Assembly: GCF_000372725.1 (NCBI RefSeq)
Contig: NW_005202428.1
Coordinates: forward strand, 2,598,873 to 2,662,872
DNA length: 64,000 bases
Source: Emiliania huxleyi CCMP1516
Lineage: Eukaryota; Haptophyta; Isochrysidales; Noelaerhabdaceae
Direction of reading: 5' to 3'
Shown here: positions 40,201 to 50,055 of the stretch, in pieces
Layout of the letters: every line of letters starts with the position of its first letter
Position numbering within the stretch: the stretch's first letter is position 1
Translations under genes and position numbers: made by a program
The notes under the pieces: generated by a model
The model's database searches: none
Seen by the model: the letters and a program-made list of their open reading frames with translations, nothing else
What the model was told of the DNA's origin: nothing

Positions 40201-42360
40201 CGAGCCATTCACAGCTGCTCATCGGAGCCCATCAGGCGGCACCTTGCCCGACGAGAGACGGGCGACGCCGACGCGCGGGAGATGGAAGACCGCTCGCGGA
40301 GCCGCGTGAGCACCTGCCGCGTGCCTACGGGAAGCTTCCTAGACGGCTCCTAGACGGCTCCTAGAAGAGCCGCGTGGGAAGCTGCCGCGTGCCCCGCCGC
40401 AGCGCGCCGCCGAGGGGAGCGGTGCGCGCCTCCGCCTCGCCGCTGCCGGGGAAGGGGAAGGAGGAGAGGGCGGTGCCACCGGCGAGCAGCGCGTCGACGG
40501 CGGCGCTCCTACGTTGCGCAGCCAGGCGAGCTAAGGGCGGGAGCGCGGTGTCGTGCGGTGTGATGTCGAGGCGTTGCATGAGTGCGAGGAGTGCGAGGGC
40601 GACAAATGACTGCGTGTCTTTAGCGTGTGTGTTCAGCATCTGGGGCCGCCGCTCCGCCGCTTGGCGTCGTCCGAGAGGCCGCCGGAGAGGGCGGCGAGGA
40701 GTGCCTGGAGGGAGGGGGGGAAGCCTCAGGTGAGCGAGACTGCATGGCATTGCTTGGGGTCGTTGCGAGAGCGGAAGAGACGAGGATGGAGGCCGAAGCG
40801 GCTCTGCTGGCGAAGGGGGGGGGGGGGGGGTTGGGGGGGGCCTGGTGCGACGAGGCGGGCACAGGCGCGAGCAGCGCAGACACGGCTTCGGCCTGGCCGC
40901 ACTTCTTCTTGCCGTCGAGGCACGCCGGCCCGCCTTGCACGACGGCGGGCCAGTTGTCGGGCGGGTCGAGGCCGCCCGCCCCGGAGGCGAAGCGGAGGGG
41001 CCTCCCCTGCCCGTCGGGGAGGGTGAGCCCCGCGTCTGCTGCTGCGGTGTCAAAGGTCGTGTACGAGTGCTGCAGAGGCAGGCCGAAGGCGTCCCTCACC
41101 TAGAAGGTTCCGGGAAGGTTCTGGGAAGGTGCCGGGAAGGGTTGCAGGCCGAGGGCGTCCCTCACCCGGCCCGAGCCAGAGACGGAGAGAGTGTAGCGCG
41201 TGTCGGGGAGGAGGTCCGCCTCGAGTAGCGCGACAGCGCCGCCTGCTCGCAGCTGTGCGTGTGATGACACATCCCGCTCGCCGCCCGAGCAACGGCGGCG
41301 CGGCGCCTGGCCGCGAGAGCATGAGCGGGAGAGCAGCGCCCGTGCTGTTGAGCCGCAAGCTCATCTGAGCCGCGAGAGCGTCGATGGCCACCGACGCGGC
41401 GAGCCCGTGCCGCAGCAGCAGCCGCTGCCGCCGGGCCGACGGCCGCATCGCCCTCCACTCGTCTGCTGGCGGCTCGGTCTGCCGAAAGGGGATCGAAAAG
41501 GGCAGGAGGCCGCTGAAGCGCGCCTCGACGGCGCTGCCCAGCGGGCCGCACGAGGAGTGGTACCGCGTCCCCGCAGGAAGGAGGAGCCTGTGCACGGCGC
41601 CCACGCCGAGCGGCGCGCCTATCCCACCGCGCTGCACGGACGCGTCACGGACGTGTCTGCTGCCAGACTGCCAGCGCTTCCGCCGAGCAAGGTGCGCGCC
41701 CTGCAGCGAGAGGGAGGCGCAGCTGGCGCGTTCGGCGCGGCAGGCGGAGAGGGAGAGGGTGGTGCCGCTCGCGGGCGGGTCGAGCTGGAGCGCCGAGCCG
41801 ATCGCGGACCGGTCGACGGCGTGCGAAAAGTGCAGCTCCACGCTCGCGTCTGGCGGCAGCTCGAGCGCGCCCGGCGCTGCCGGCAGCAGCCGCGGCGACC
41901 ACGAGCCGTTGGTGGCGGCGGCTGCGGCGGCGGAGGAGACGTCGCCGGCGCGCATGGTGAGGCCCGGCGTGGTGAAGCGGCGAGGGAAGCCGTCGGCGGC
42001 GACGCGCAGGCCCTCGTACGACGTGAGCCCTGGCTTGACGCCGACTGAGAGATGCAGGTCGGTCGGCCAGCGCTCGTCGGGGTCGAAGCGCGCGATCGAG
42101 GTGGTGACCCAGCGCACGGATCCGGCGACGGGCGGTGAGAGAAGGAACGGGTTTAGCGATTCGGGCAGCTGGCCCGGGCCCCAGTCCGACCCGAGCGCAA
42201 TGACGGCATGCGTGAAGGTCATCGTCAGCGGCTGCACGCCCAAGAGTTTGACGGTTGGAGTGGTGGCGCCGACTGCCGCCGATGAGGCGGAGGGAGTGAA
42301 CGCGGCGACGCGCATGCTTTCGGCGGGTGTGGCGAGAGCCACGATGGCGAGCATGTGCAT
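34300..42360 (-). CDS. Alpha-2-macroglobulin-family (bacterial-type) membrane protein
   Basis: About 2,560 aa in at least five exons: 42360-41166, 41099-40878, 40706-40393, 40324-39178, 39101-34300. The N-terminus is hydrophobic (MHMLAIVALATPAES), then a Big-type beta domain of the kind that opens bacterial macroglobulins (FLLSPPVAGSVRWVTTSIAR). MG landmarks: ALVWAIDTATNKPLAGAIAT, LLSDRAVYKAGDPLHLHGYV, VTGGDG|SLAAEWSPPPNAS, PLFRPSLRVGPSGELTVPW and SFELRAYAVSDKG. No CxEQ thioester is visible (ACLGLVGAHAALLPY occupies its region). Near the C-terminus are an EGF-like unit (CDPACSERGRCHAGRCVC), a TM helix (~34490-34560) and a basic cytoplasmic tail, giving a type I surface protein. The first intron is GT-AG, the others GC-AG. 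Frames are unclear near 39850 and across 40200-40700 (indels or missed introns). Confidence 0.8.
41100..41165 (-). other. Intron with start duplicated in the following exon
   Basis: First intron of the macroglobulin gene, GT-AG, 66 nt. Its first 22 nt (GTGAGGGACGCCCTCGGCCT...) match the first 22 nt of the next exon (GTGAGGGACGCCTTCGGCCT...) with one mismatch. The rest is iterated CCTTCCCGGAA-like units. Confidence 0.85.
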
Positions 42361-42504
42361 GAGAGGCCTTTGATGTCGAGCGCCCTCAGGTCAGGACGCG
42401 TCTTGAGGGTGGCTCTGCGCCCGCTTTTTTCTTTCTTACTGGCGAACGTTTTCTTGCCCGAGAAAAGAAATTCGCCGAGGTGCGCGTGGCGTAAAACTCA
42501 CGAG

Positions 42505-43953
42505 ATGTCTGCAGCGAACCAGTCTGGTATGGAGCCTCCGCTCATGCTCACGGCGCTCCCCTCGGAACTCCTCACGCACGTGTGCCTTCTCGCAGCCTGC
42601 CCGTGCCGGCTCACGTCGACCTCGTGCCTGCTCACCCTCGTGCGCGCCTCACGCACGTGTAAGCCGCTCCACGAGTGTGCAGATGCAGCCGCTCTTCAGC
42701 TGGCAGAGAGCCTTGGCTACGACCTCGACAAGGGCGACCCGGATTGGGTGCGTCCGGACTGGTCGATGCTCGAGCGCCTCTACACGCTTTACCAGTCGGA
42801 CAATGCGGCCAGGATGCCGACCGCGGTGCACGCCGAGGACGGCACTGCTGCGCTATCTGTGCTGCGAGAGCAGTTTGGACACTTCCACCCGATCCTCTGC
42901 CAGCAGCTCGTTCTGCCAGCGGACGCGTCTGATCAGCCTCGAAACGAAGACACCAAGCAGCTTCCTCCCGGAGCAGCCGAGTATGCGAACTTAGCCGCGC
43001 TGTACTGCTCAGCGGTGCCATCTCAAGGCGCGGAGCAAGGCGCCGATGACGAGGCACCTCCTGGGACACGGGAGATGCAAGAGTGGGTCGAGGCAGGATG
43101 GGCAGAGGGCTTCGACGCCGAGGGCCGCGCCCACTTTGGAGGCGAGCTCGCAGGCAAGTCCGGCGAGGACGCGTATATCGGGGCGACAGAGTTACTTGTC
43201 GCGCTCTTCCACAAGCGGTTCCGAGCGTGCATCGTCGAGATCGACAACGACCGCCCAGGCCACACCATCTTCAACGTCGCCAAGAAGGCCTTCTCCTTCG
43301 ACGAGCCAGCGTGCCTCCCGATCTTCCTGCAAAAGGATGGGCACTCGTTTCTGATTGTTGGAGTCACTACATGCCTGACGGCCGCGGACACTGGCAAGCT
43401 CCTCGTTTGCGATCCAAACAAGCCCGGTCGCGTCATTGCCATCGACCCCCAGCTCAAGCTGAAGGGGAGCAGACAATACCAGCTCCTCATCGTCTTGGGC
43501 CGGGAGCCGTTCCCGAACATCTCCCGGGAGGTGTGCCTCACCTTGAATCAGCAGGACGGTGCAGGGGATGACGGCACAGACCTGTATCCCGCCGGGGCGT
43601 GTGTCGGCAGGGGCATGCCGCAGTGGCGCTTCGGCCCTTTCCCATCTGGCCGCCGGACCTACCGTGATCTGACCCCGAGCATCATTTGGTTCGAGCGTGC
43701 GATGCGTTCGACGCCCGACTGGTTCACTCCGACGGGTTTCCGGTGCGTGTACCGCATGGGCGGCGAGGACCAGTCGGAGTTCCCGTACCTCGTCATGGTG
43801 CAGCGCGGGAAGCGCAATGTCAATCTGGGGCGGTTTCCCACCGCAGAGGCGGCGGCGCGTTTTTTCGCGCAATCGCCGGAGGGCCAAGCGCGGCTAGCGG
43901 CGCAGCACGAAGATGAGGTCCTGCCCAGCCTCGACACCCTTGCTCTTGGGTGA
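42505..43953 (+). CDS. F-box-like / peptidase C78-like / AP2-like three-part protein
   Basis: 482 aa from ATG 42505 (MSAANQSGMEPP), head-to-head with the macroglobulin gene, 144 bp between the ATGs. Residues ~12-70 (ALPSELLTHVCLLAACPCRL ... LVRASRTCKPLHE) look like an F-box. The middle (YIGATELLVALFHKRFRACI through LPIFLQKDGHSFLIVGV and LLVCDPN) follows the order of UFSP/ZUFSP (C78) cysteine proteases, with GHS and DP conserved; I could not find the WGCGYRN-type catalytic Cys segment, so activity is doubtful. The C-terminal ~60 residues (GFRCVYRMGGEDQSEFPYLV, NLGRFPTAEAAARFFAQ) resemble an AP2/ERF DNA-binding domain. Such a combination suggests a ubiquitin-like pathway role. Confidence 0.6.
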   Translation: MSAANQSGMEPPLMLTALPSELLTHVCLLAACPCRLTSTSCLLTLVRASRTCKPLHECADAAALQLAESLGYDLDKGDPDWVRPDWSMLERLYTLYQSDNAARMPTAVHAEDGTAALSVLREQFGHFHPILCQQLVLPADASDQPRNEDTKQLPPGAAEYANLAALYCSAVPSQGAEQGADDEAPPGTREMQEWVEAGWAEGFDAEGRAHFGGELAGKSGEDAYIGATELLVALFHKRFRACIVEIDNDRPGHTIFNVAKKAFSFDEPACLPIFLQKDGHSFLIVGVTTCLTAADTGKLLVCDPNKPGRVIAIDPQLKLKGSRQYQLLIVLGREPFPNISREVCLTLNQQDGAGDDGTDLYPAGACVGRGMPQWRFGPFPSGRRTYRDLTPSIIWFERAMRSTPDWFTPTGFRCVYRMGGEDQSEFPYLVMVQRGKRNVNLGRFPTAEAAARFFAQSPEGQARLAAQHEDEVLPSLDTLALG

Positions 43954-44193
43954 TGTTGAGGTGCGGGGGTCTGCACCAAGGCCCTAGCAGGCTCTCTACT
44001 CCGTACTACTGATGTGTTTTTTTCCAGCCTCCCGCGTCATTTGACGCAACGGAAAGAAGGATTTTGATGTGGTTCGCGAGCTCTCGCAAGAGAGTGAGCT
44101 CTACACAGTATCGTAAAGAAGTCAAAACTAAGGCAGAAAGGAGACACTGTGTGTGAGCTGTGATGTGTGAAAGCTCAGAAAAGTTCTCAGGTC

Positions 44194-47032
44194 TCAGGAC
44201 GCACTCAACGTGCTCAGCGCGGCTGGTGCTGAGTGGTAGTACCCCTCCTCAACCAGCGTGATCATGCCTGTGAGCGCGCCCCAGTGGTAGAACTTTGTGC
44301 CCGAGCAGTCGCCGTGGTGGTCGTCCGCGGTCTTGTGCGGCGAGTAATTTTCGCAGATGTGGCGGTGCGCGCGCCACTGCGAGAGCATCAGCGCCGTCAT
44401 CTGAGAGCACAGCGCCTTGCGGCCGGCGCGGACGGCGGGGACGTGGTCATACTGCTGCAGCGACCAGTACGTCAGCATCGCCATCGGCCCCCACACGTAG
44501 CCGCGCCAGTAGCCGAGCGGCGGGAAGGCGGGGTCCGAGCGCTGGATCGACGGCAGGCCCCAGTAGCAGTCGTCGTGGTTGCCCTGCATGTCGCCGTCCT
44601 TGGCGATGCAGAAGCGCTCGGGCGAGTGCAGCCACTGCTCCACCATCGCCGCCGCCTGCTCGTCGGTGGCGGCGCCGGCCATGAGCGCGTAAAAGGAGGT
44701 TGGCGAGATGCGCCGGTAGAAGGTGCCATTCCAGAACCGGTTGACGAAGATGCCCGACTCGGCGTCCCAGAGGTGCGCCTTGATGAGGGCGCGCTGCGCC
44801 GCGGCGCGAGCCGAAAGCGCCGCCACGTCGTCGGCGCGGCCGAGCAGCCTCGCCAGCTCGCTGAGGCTCTCCGCCTCCTGCACGAACATCGAGGCCATCC
44901 CGACGTCGTACAGCTCCATCTGCCCGACCGCGAACGCGCCGTCGACCGCCACGGTCGCGTTGAAGAATGCGCCGTCGTACATCGGCGAGTTGTCGAGCCC
45001 GCTCTCGTACCGCGCGCCCTGCATCGCGTTGGCAGCCGCGTCCTTGAAGCCGTCGATGCGGTCCGAGCCGAGCGAGATGAGCCGCGCCTGTTCGCCAGTC
45101 CCGCCACGCTCAGAGCAGCCGGCCAGGCCCCGGCCCCCGCCAGCCCCGAGTGGGGCGTCGCACCGGCCCGAAAGCCCGCGAGGCGAGGAACCAGTCGCTC
45201 CACCTCTTGAGGTCGTCGAACAGCAGCTGCACCAGCCACGTGTCCGAGTACTTGCGGTGCAGCTCGAGCAGGACCTGGGTGCGGCACCGCGCGGCTGAAG
45301 AGACGGCGGCAGCGCGATAGGACGGGCTCATGGGGCCGCGGGGCCTTTGCGCCGATCGGCGGCTCGGTGCGGTCGACGCTCTTCGACCCGCCGGCGGAGT
45401 AGTTTGGGACGAAGCCGCGAGACGTGCGGCTGCGCACCACCTGAGCGAGGGCTGGAGGGCGGTGTGGGAGAGAGGGGCGTGGCGGTGTCCGGCAGAGAGG
45501 GTGTGTGGCCGTGTCTGGGCGGCAGGGTGTGGCGAGGGCATGGCGGTGTCTTGGCGGGGCGGGGCGGGGACTGGGCGGGAGGCCCTCGGGGGGGTGGCCG
45601 CCTGGATGAAGTTTGAGTAGGCGACGTCCTTCGCCGCGGGGTCGAGCGAGGTCATGTAGGTTGCGAAGATGTTGTCCCAGTCGAAGATGACGTACGCCCA
45701 ATCGTTGTTGGCCGCCTGCTTGACGAAGTTCCAGGAGCGAGAGACGGGCAGGAAGGGGCCGTACTCGGCGGGCGAGTAGACGTAGTTCCAGAACGTGGCC
45801 GCCTGCAGCCCCTCCTTGACGGAGGAGAGAGCGCCGTACGCTGCGTACCGCCGCGACTCCCTGGCGAGGGACGCGGCGACCGACGCCCTCACGTCGCCGA
45901 GCGAGGGCGGAGCTAGGGGCGGGGCGGACGCGTTCCCCTCGCACAGCGCGACGGCACCCCGCCCCAGAGAGAGCGTGAGGTGCGGCGCAGCGCGCAGGGC
46001 CTCCGGCAGCAACGCGTCCGCCCTCGCAGAGTGGCGCGCCGTCGGCCGCACCTCCGTCGGCGGCATGCCGAGCGGCGAGAGGGTGACGAGGCCGCCGCCC
46101 GACGAGGGGTCGACGAGGACGCTGCCTCGCCGGTACCACGCAAAGCGAGGCTGCACGACGAGCGCAAAGTCGGAGCAGTTTGCGGCGCTTTGCCCCGCGG
46201 CGCCGGCCGGCGAGGCAGTCTTGTCGCAGCCGAGAGGCTCGACGAGGAGGCGGAGAGGGCCGTCGCCTCCGAGGTAGGAGAGGGAGAGGTTGAGCCCCTT
46301 GTAGGCGACGTAGTACTGCCAGTAGCTCTGGTCGATGGCGAAGGGTCCGACCCGGATCGCCGCCGCCGTGTCCTCGATCCGCGTGCTCTCGAGGCACTCT
46401 CCAGTCGAGAGCTGGCAGATGGCCGTGGTCAGCACGAAGCTCTGCGGAAGCCGGGCGACACTCAGCAGGTTGTACAGCCACAGATTCCAGCCGCTCTGAA
46501 GCGACCTCTGCAGAGAGCGCCGCTGCAGCTCCACCGCCGAAGAGCCCGGCGTCAGAAGGCGGGGCGGCACCGCAGAAAAGTTGGCCGGCGCGTCGGCGGC
46601 GAGCGGCGAAGCGAGTGACGCCCAGCGCACCGACACGTCCGCCGGTGTGTCCCTGACCGGCTGCTCGGAAGAGGCGTAGATGTGGATCACGATGTGCTGC
46701 CTCGTGGCGGCGCTGTACGAGAGCGGATTCTCCTTTGAGCCATCGATGGAGGAGTTTGTGTTGCCGAAGGGCGGGTCGGTGTGGCAGACGAGGTGGTCCT
46801 CGATCCAGACAAAGACGATCTGGCCGCCCGCGATTCTGCACGAGAAGGCGTAGTACGAAGCGTTTGGAATATCAAGCGTGCCGGTGATCTCTGTGGAGCC
46901 TCCGGGCTGGATCGAAAAGTCGAGCGAGTCGATGGTCGACGTTTTTGGTGTGCCGTGGAGTGCACTGGTGGAATATGTGTCCACTTTGAGCGTGGCCGTG
47001 GAGGAGAGGAGGAGGGAAAGCATGATGGGCAT
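44194..47032 (-). CDS. GH63-like glycoside hydrolase, secreted
   Basis: Related to mannosyl-oligosaccharide glucosidase / GH63 enzymes. Start ATG 47032: MPIMLSLLLSSTATLKVDTY, a signal peptide; in-frame codons continue further upstream but cross a repeat-rich area. Exons: 47032-45602, 45440-45345, 45274-45176, 45087-44194, with all three introns GC-AG. Joins give AYSNFIQ|VVRSRTSRGFVPNYSAGG, EPPIGAK|VLLELHRKYSDTW and WFLASR|ARLISLGSDRIDG. Family landmarks: WAYVIFDWDNIFATYMTSLD, GLDNSPMYDGAFF, NHDDCYWGLPSIQR, LGYWRGYVWGPMAMLTYW and FYHWGALTGM. An N-terminal beta domain precedes the (alpha/alpha)-barrel. Convergent with the F-box-like gene, 240 bp apart. Confidence 0.85.
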
Positions 47033-47297
47033 TGGGGCGGCCTGCAGTGGCGTGCGAGTCAACAGGTGTGACGACTGTTTTCTTTTCCTGCTACTCCCTA
47101 GGGAGTATAGTGCCTTGTTTTTGTTAGTGCTTTGAGAGAGGCTTGTGATCTGTGATCTGTGAGGTTCCGCCCGCAGGCGCATTTTGTATACCGAGGCGGT
47201 GCCCGGTCCGAACCTGTTGGCCTTGAGACGCATTGCACATGTGCATGTGCATGTGGATAGATCCCTGGGCGAGGGTGGATCCCTGGGCGAGGGTGGA

Positions 47298-47360
47298 GAG
47301 AGAGATTTTTAGCAATACCAAACAACTCAACACTCACACATCAGTTGGGGCCTGGAGCTT
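47298..47360 (-). repeat. Family B repeat, reversed copy
   Basis: GAGATTTTTAGCAATACCAA then ACAACTC and CACTCACAC, ending GGGGCCTGGAGC: the reverse complement of the 15.3-15.6 kb copies. Confidence 0.9.
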
Positions 47361-47402
47361 TGTTTGTGAGGGTGGTGGCTTGTGTAGTGTGAGAAGAATT
47401 AA

Positions 47403-48468
47403 GGTTCTCCGGGCCAGTTGGGGGGGGCAAACCCTGCCCGCCCCCTAGGACCCCAGGTAAGGCCCAGGTGTGGCCTACAGTTCCGGACGGGCATTAAGAA
47501 CGCACAGGTTCTTCGCCCAGCCTCAGGTTCTTAGCTAAGTCGGCGGTCCGTCGGGGGCCGAGCCTCAGGTTCTTAACCGGGTGGATGGTTTTTTAAACCG
47601 TTTCGGCTTCGATTAAAAATCAATAAATGGGTCTTAAAACAGTTTGGAACAGTAAGTTCGCGCATGGCGTGACAAGAGAGTCATTCGCTGCCGTGAGCTG
47701 CCCCTGCGGCTGCGGCCGCGGGGGCAGGGGCGCCGGCTGCAGGCGTTGGCCCAGCCTCAGGTTCTTAGGGAGTTCTTAGGGATCCGGCCGAAATATGAGC
47801 CTCAGGTTCTTAACGTTAGAGGTTCTTAATGCCCGTCCGGAACTGTAGGGCATCAGAAGGGATCAAGAGGAGTCCAGTCTGAGCCATAGAAACCATGTCT
47901 TTGCCCCCGAAGGTCGCGTTCAAATGCCCGGAACGGACGTCACAGTGGTGTCCGGCCGGCGCGATCACCGAGCTGTGACGCTCAGGGAAGCCGGTTGAGG
48001 TGCTGGTTTCTTTGGCCAGGCCTGGCCTACGGCCCGTGCTGGATCAGCTGAGCAAGGTTTGGGGAGAATCCCCCATTCAGATCTTCAGATATTTTGACGG
48101 ATGACCGAAATCACCCCGTTTTTGCCCATTTTCGGTCATCCGTCAAAATATCTGAAGATCTGACCGGGGGATTCTCCCCAAACCTTGCTCAGCTGATCCA
48201 GCACGGGCCGTAGGCCAGCCCAGGGCAAAGAAACTAGTACCTCATCAGGCTTCCCTGAGCGTCACAGCTCGGTGATCGCGCCGGCCGGACACCACTGTGA
48301 CGTCCGTTCCGGGCATTTGAACGCGACCTTCGGGGGCAAAGACATGGGCTCTATGGCTCAGACTGGACTCCTCTTGGTCCCTTCTGATGCCCTAGGCCAT
48401 ACCTGGGCCTTGCCTGGGGTTCTAGGGGCCGGGCAGGGTTTGCCCCCCCAAACTGGCCCGAGGGACCT
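47403..48468. mobile_element. Long foldback (palindromic) element between TTAA sites
   Basis: Left half (47403 to ~48110) and right half (~48115-48468) are reverse complements over most of their length once the nested insertion is removed: GGGCCAGTTGGGGG at the left pairs with the end near 48460, and ACGGATGACCGAAAT / ATTTTCGGTCATCCGT meet at the centre. TTAA stands at 47399-47402 and 48469-48472, compatible with a TTAA target duplication (piggyBac-type), though the terminal 12 bp match imperfectly. No coding frame. Confidence 0.75.
47478..47845. mobile_element. TA-flanked MITE-like element nested in the foldback element
   Basis: Perfect 24-bp TIRs beginning CAGTTCCGGACGGGCATTAA, flanked by TA (47476-47477 and 47846-47847). 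The opposite arm of the host palindrome preserves the empty site (GGCCTAGGGCATCAGA), which proves insertion at a TA with duplication. The interior carries repeated CAGGTTCTTA motifs like the relative at 31294-31774. Confidence 0.92.
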
Positions 48469-48546
48469 TAAGATTAAGTGAAGAAATCCCGAAGCCGCGG
48501 TCTCGTGCCGTCGCGTTGTGGCACGTGGCCGCCCGCGCAACTCAAA

Positions 48547-49953
48547 TCACACGCTAAACGCAAACGAGGCGAGGGCGGCGGGGCACTCCAAGTTGAACGC
48601 AAAGGCGATCCGGGCAGTGCTGGCGTCCAACCCGCCGGACGCCTTCCCCGCCGCCCCCCCTCCCGCCGCCTCGCCGGACACGACCGCGTGCGGCAGCCAG
48701 GCTGGAAATATGATCAGGTCCCCCTCGCGCGGCGAGAAAACTCGCTGCTCGATGAACGGAGCGCGCAGCGCGCCGGACGACGGGTCGCCGCCGCCGCCAG
48801 GCAGGCCTCCCTCGTCGCGCAAGTTGAGCCGGAGACCGCCGGCGCCGCCGGTGGCGGCGCCCACGTCCGCCCACGGCACTCCCCGCGGGTCGTCAAAGAC
48901 GAGCGGCGCGACGCCGCCGGCTGCGGGCAGCGACGCGTAGAAGACGCCCGAGCAGAGGTTCCCCTCGTGGTTGTGGCGGTGGTGCGCCTGCGCGGGAGCG
49001 CCGAGGAGCGGATCAGACGGTCGAGCGACGGCTCCCCCGCCCCGCGGCCGTGGCGGTGGGCGCGCCTCGCTCGGCTGCAGCACCGCCGCCCAGAGGGAGA
49101 GCGGCGCGTCCCGCAGCAGCGCCTCGAGCTCCTCCCTAGCCTACGGCGCCAAACACCCCACGCCGCGGTGGCGACCCCGCCCCGCCCCGCGCGCGCCTCC
49201 TCCCGAGTTCCTCAAGCGCCTCCCCTCCGAGCCGTGCGCTGTAGCTCAGGTGAGAGATGCACGCGCGCCGCGCCACCCGCTCGAGCGCGAGCACGTCCGG
49301 CTGCCGCCGCACGAGCCGCTGGTTGCGCATCTGCGCGCGGAAAAACTCGCCGTTCTCGAGCGGCGCGGTCGGGTCGGACCGGTTGGTCGACGCCTGGCGG
49401 CGGTCGGGCGAGAGGGGAGAGGCGTCGGCGCCGGGCGTGCACCGGCGTGTTCCCCGCGTGCCCCGCGCGCCTTTTGGTACAGCGCGAGTGCAAAGCGCGT
49501 CAGCCGCCGCCGGAAGGCCTCGTCGCCCGCCTAGAGGACGGCCGCCACAAGGAGCTGCCGACTAGGCTCCAGCCCGCCCGGCGGAAGGGCTCCGTCGCCA
49601 ACCGTCCCGACGCCGACCAGAGTCGGAAAGACGCTGCCCACTCGGAGCGGAGAGAGCGAGTGAGCGCCATACGCACCACCGGAGGCACCCTCCCGAGCGG
49701 GCCGCCATCGCGAGACCAGCCCCCGCACCCACTCGCGCCACCCCCCGCCCTCGCCGCCCTCGCCGCCGGCGGAAGAGGCCTCCGCCTCCGCCTCAACCGC
49801 GTGCGGGCCGAGCCACTCGCCCGTCGGCTCGAGCACGAGGACGGACGCGAGCCGGTCGGGGGACGTCGCGAGCCCGACCAGGCCAGCTGCGAGTGGCGCC
49901 TGGCCCGGGGCCTCCAGGCCGCCGCAATCGGTGGCGGCCTGGAGCATGAACAC
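48547..49953 (-). CDS. 2-oxoglutarate/Fe(II) oxygenase-like protein, multi-exon
   Basis: The last exon carries a 2OG-Fe(II) oxygenase core: HHRHNHEGNLCSGVFYASLP, APLVFDDPRG, EGDLIIFPAWLPHAV and RIAFAFNLE. The iron ligands (H..H and the distal H) and the C-terminal Arg are recognisable. Upstream exons read FPTLVGVGTVGDGALP, then AGDEAFRRRLTRFALALYQK, then GEFFRAQMRNQRLVRRQPDV and RRACISHLSYSARLGGEALE. At least three introns are needed; one (~49203-49144) is flanked by a shared GGAGGAG and seems to have a GA or GG donor. A TAG before AGDEAF is probably an intron acceptor. Start proposed at 49953 (MFMLQAATDCGG), weakly supported. Confidence 0.65.
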
Positions 49954-50055
49954 GAGGAGGGTCTGATCTTACGTTGCATCGTGCCGTGTCTTCACAAAGG
50001 GCGTCGGATGCAGTCAAGGCGGCTGCAACACAGCCGAGTATCTCGAGCGCGCTAG

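Noticed and set aside
39840..40222. Separate small genes in the macroglobulin N-terminal region
   Set aside because: The frames there alternate but together read MG-domain sequence, so they are better explained as exons or indels of one gene.
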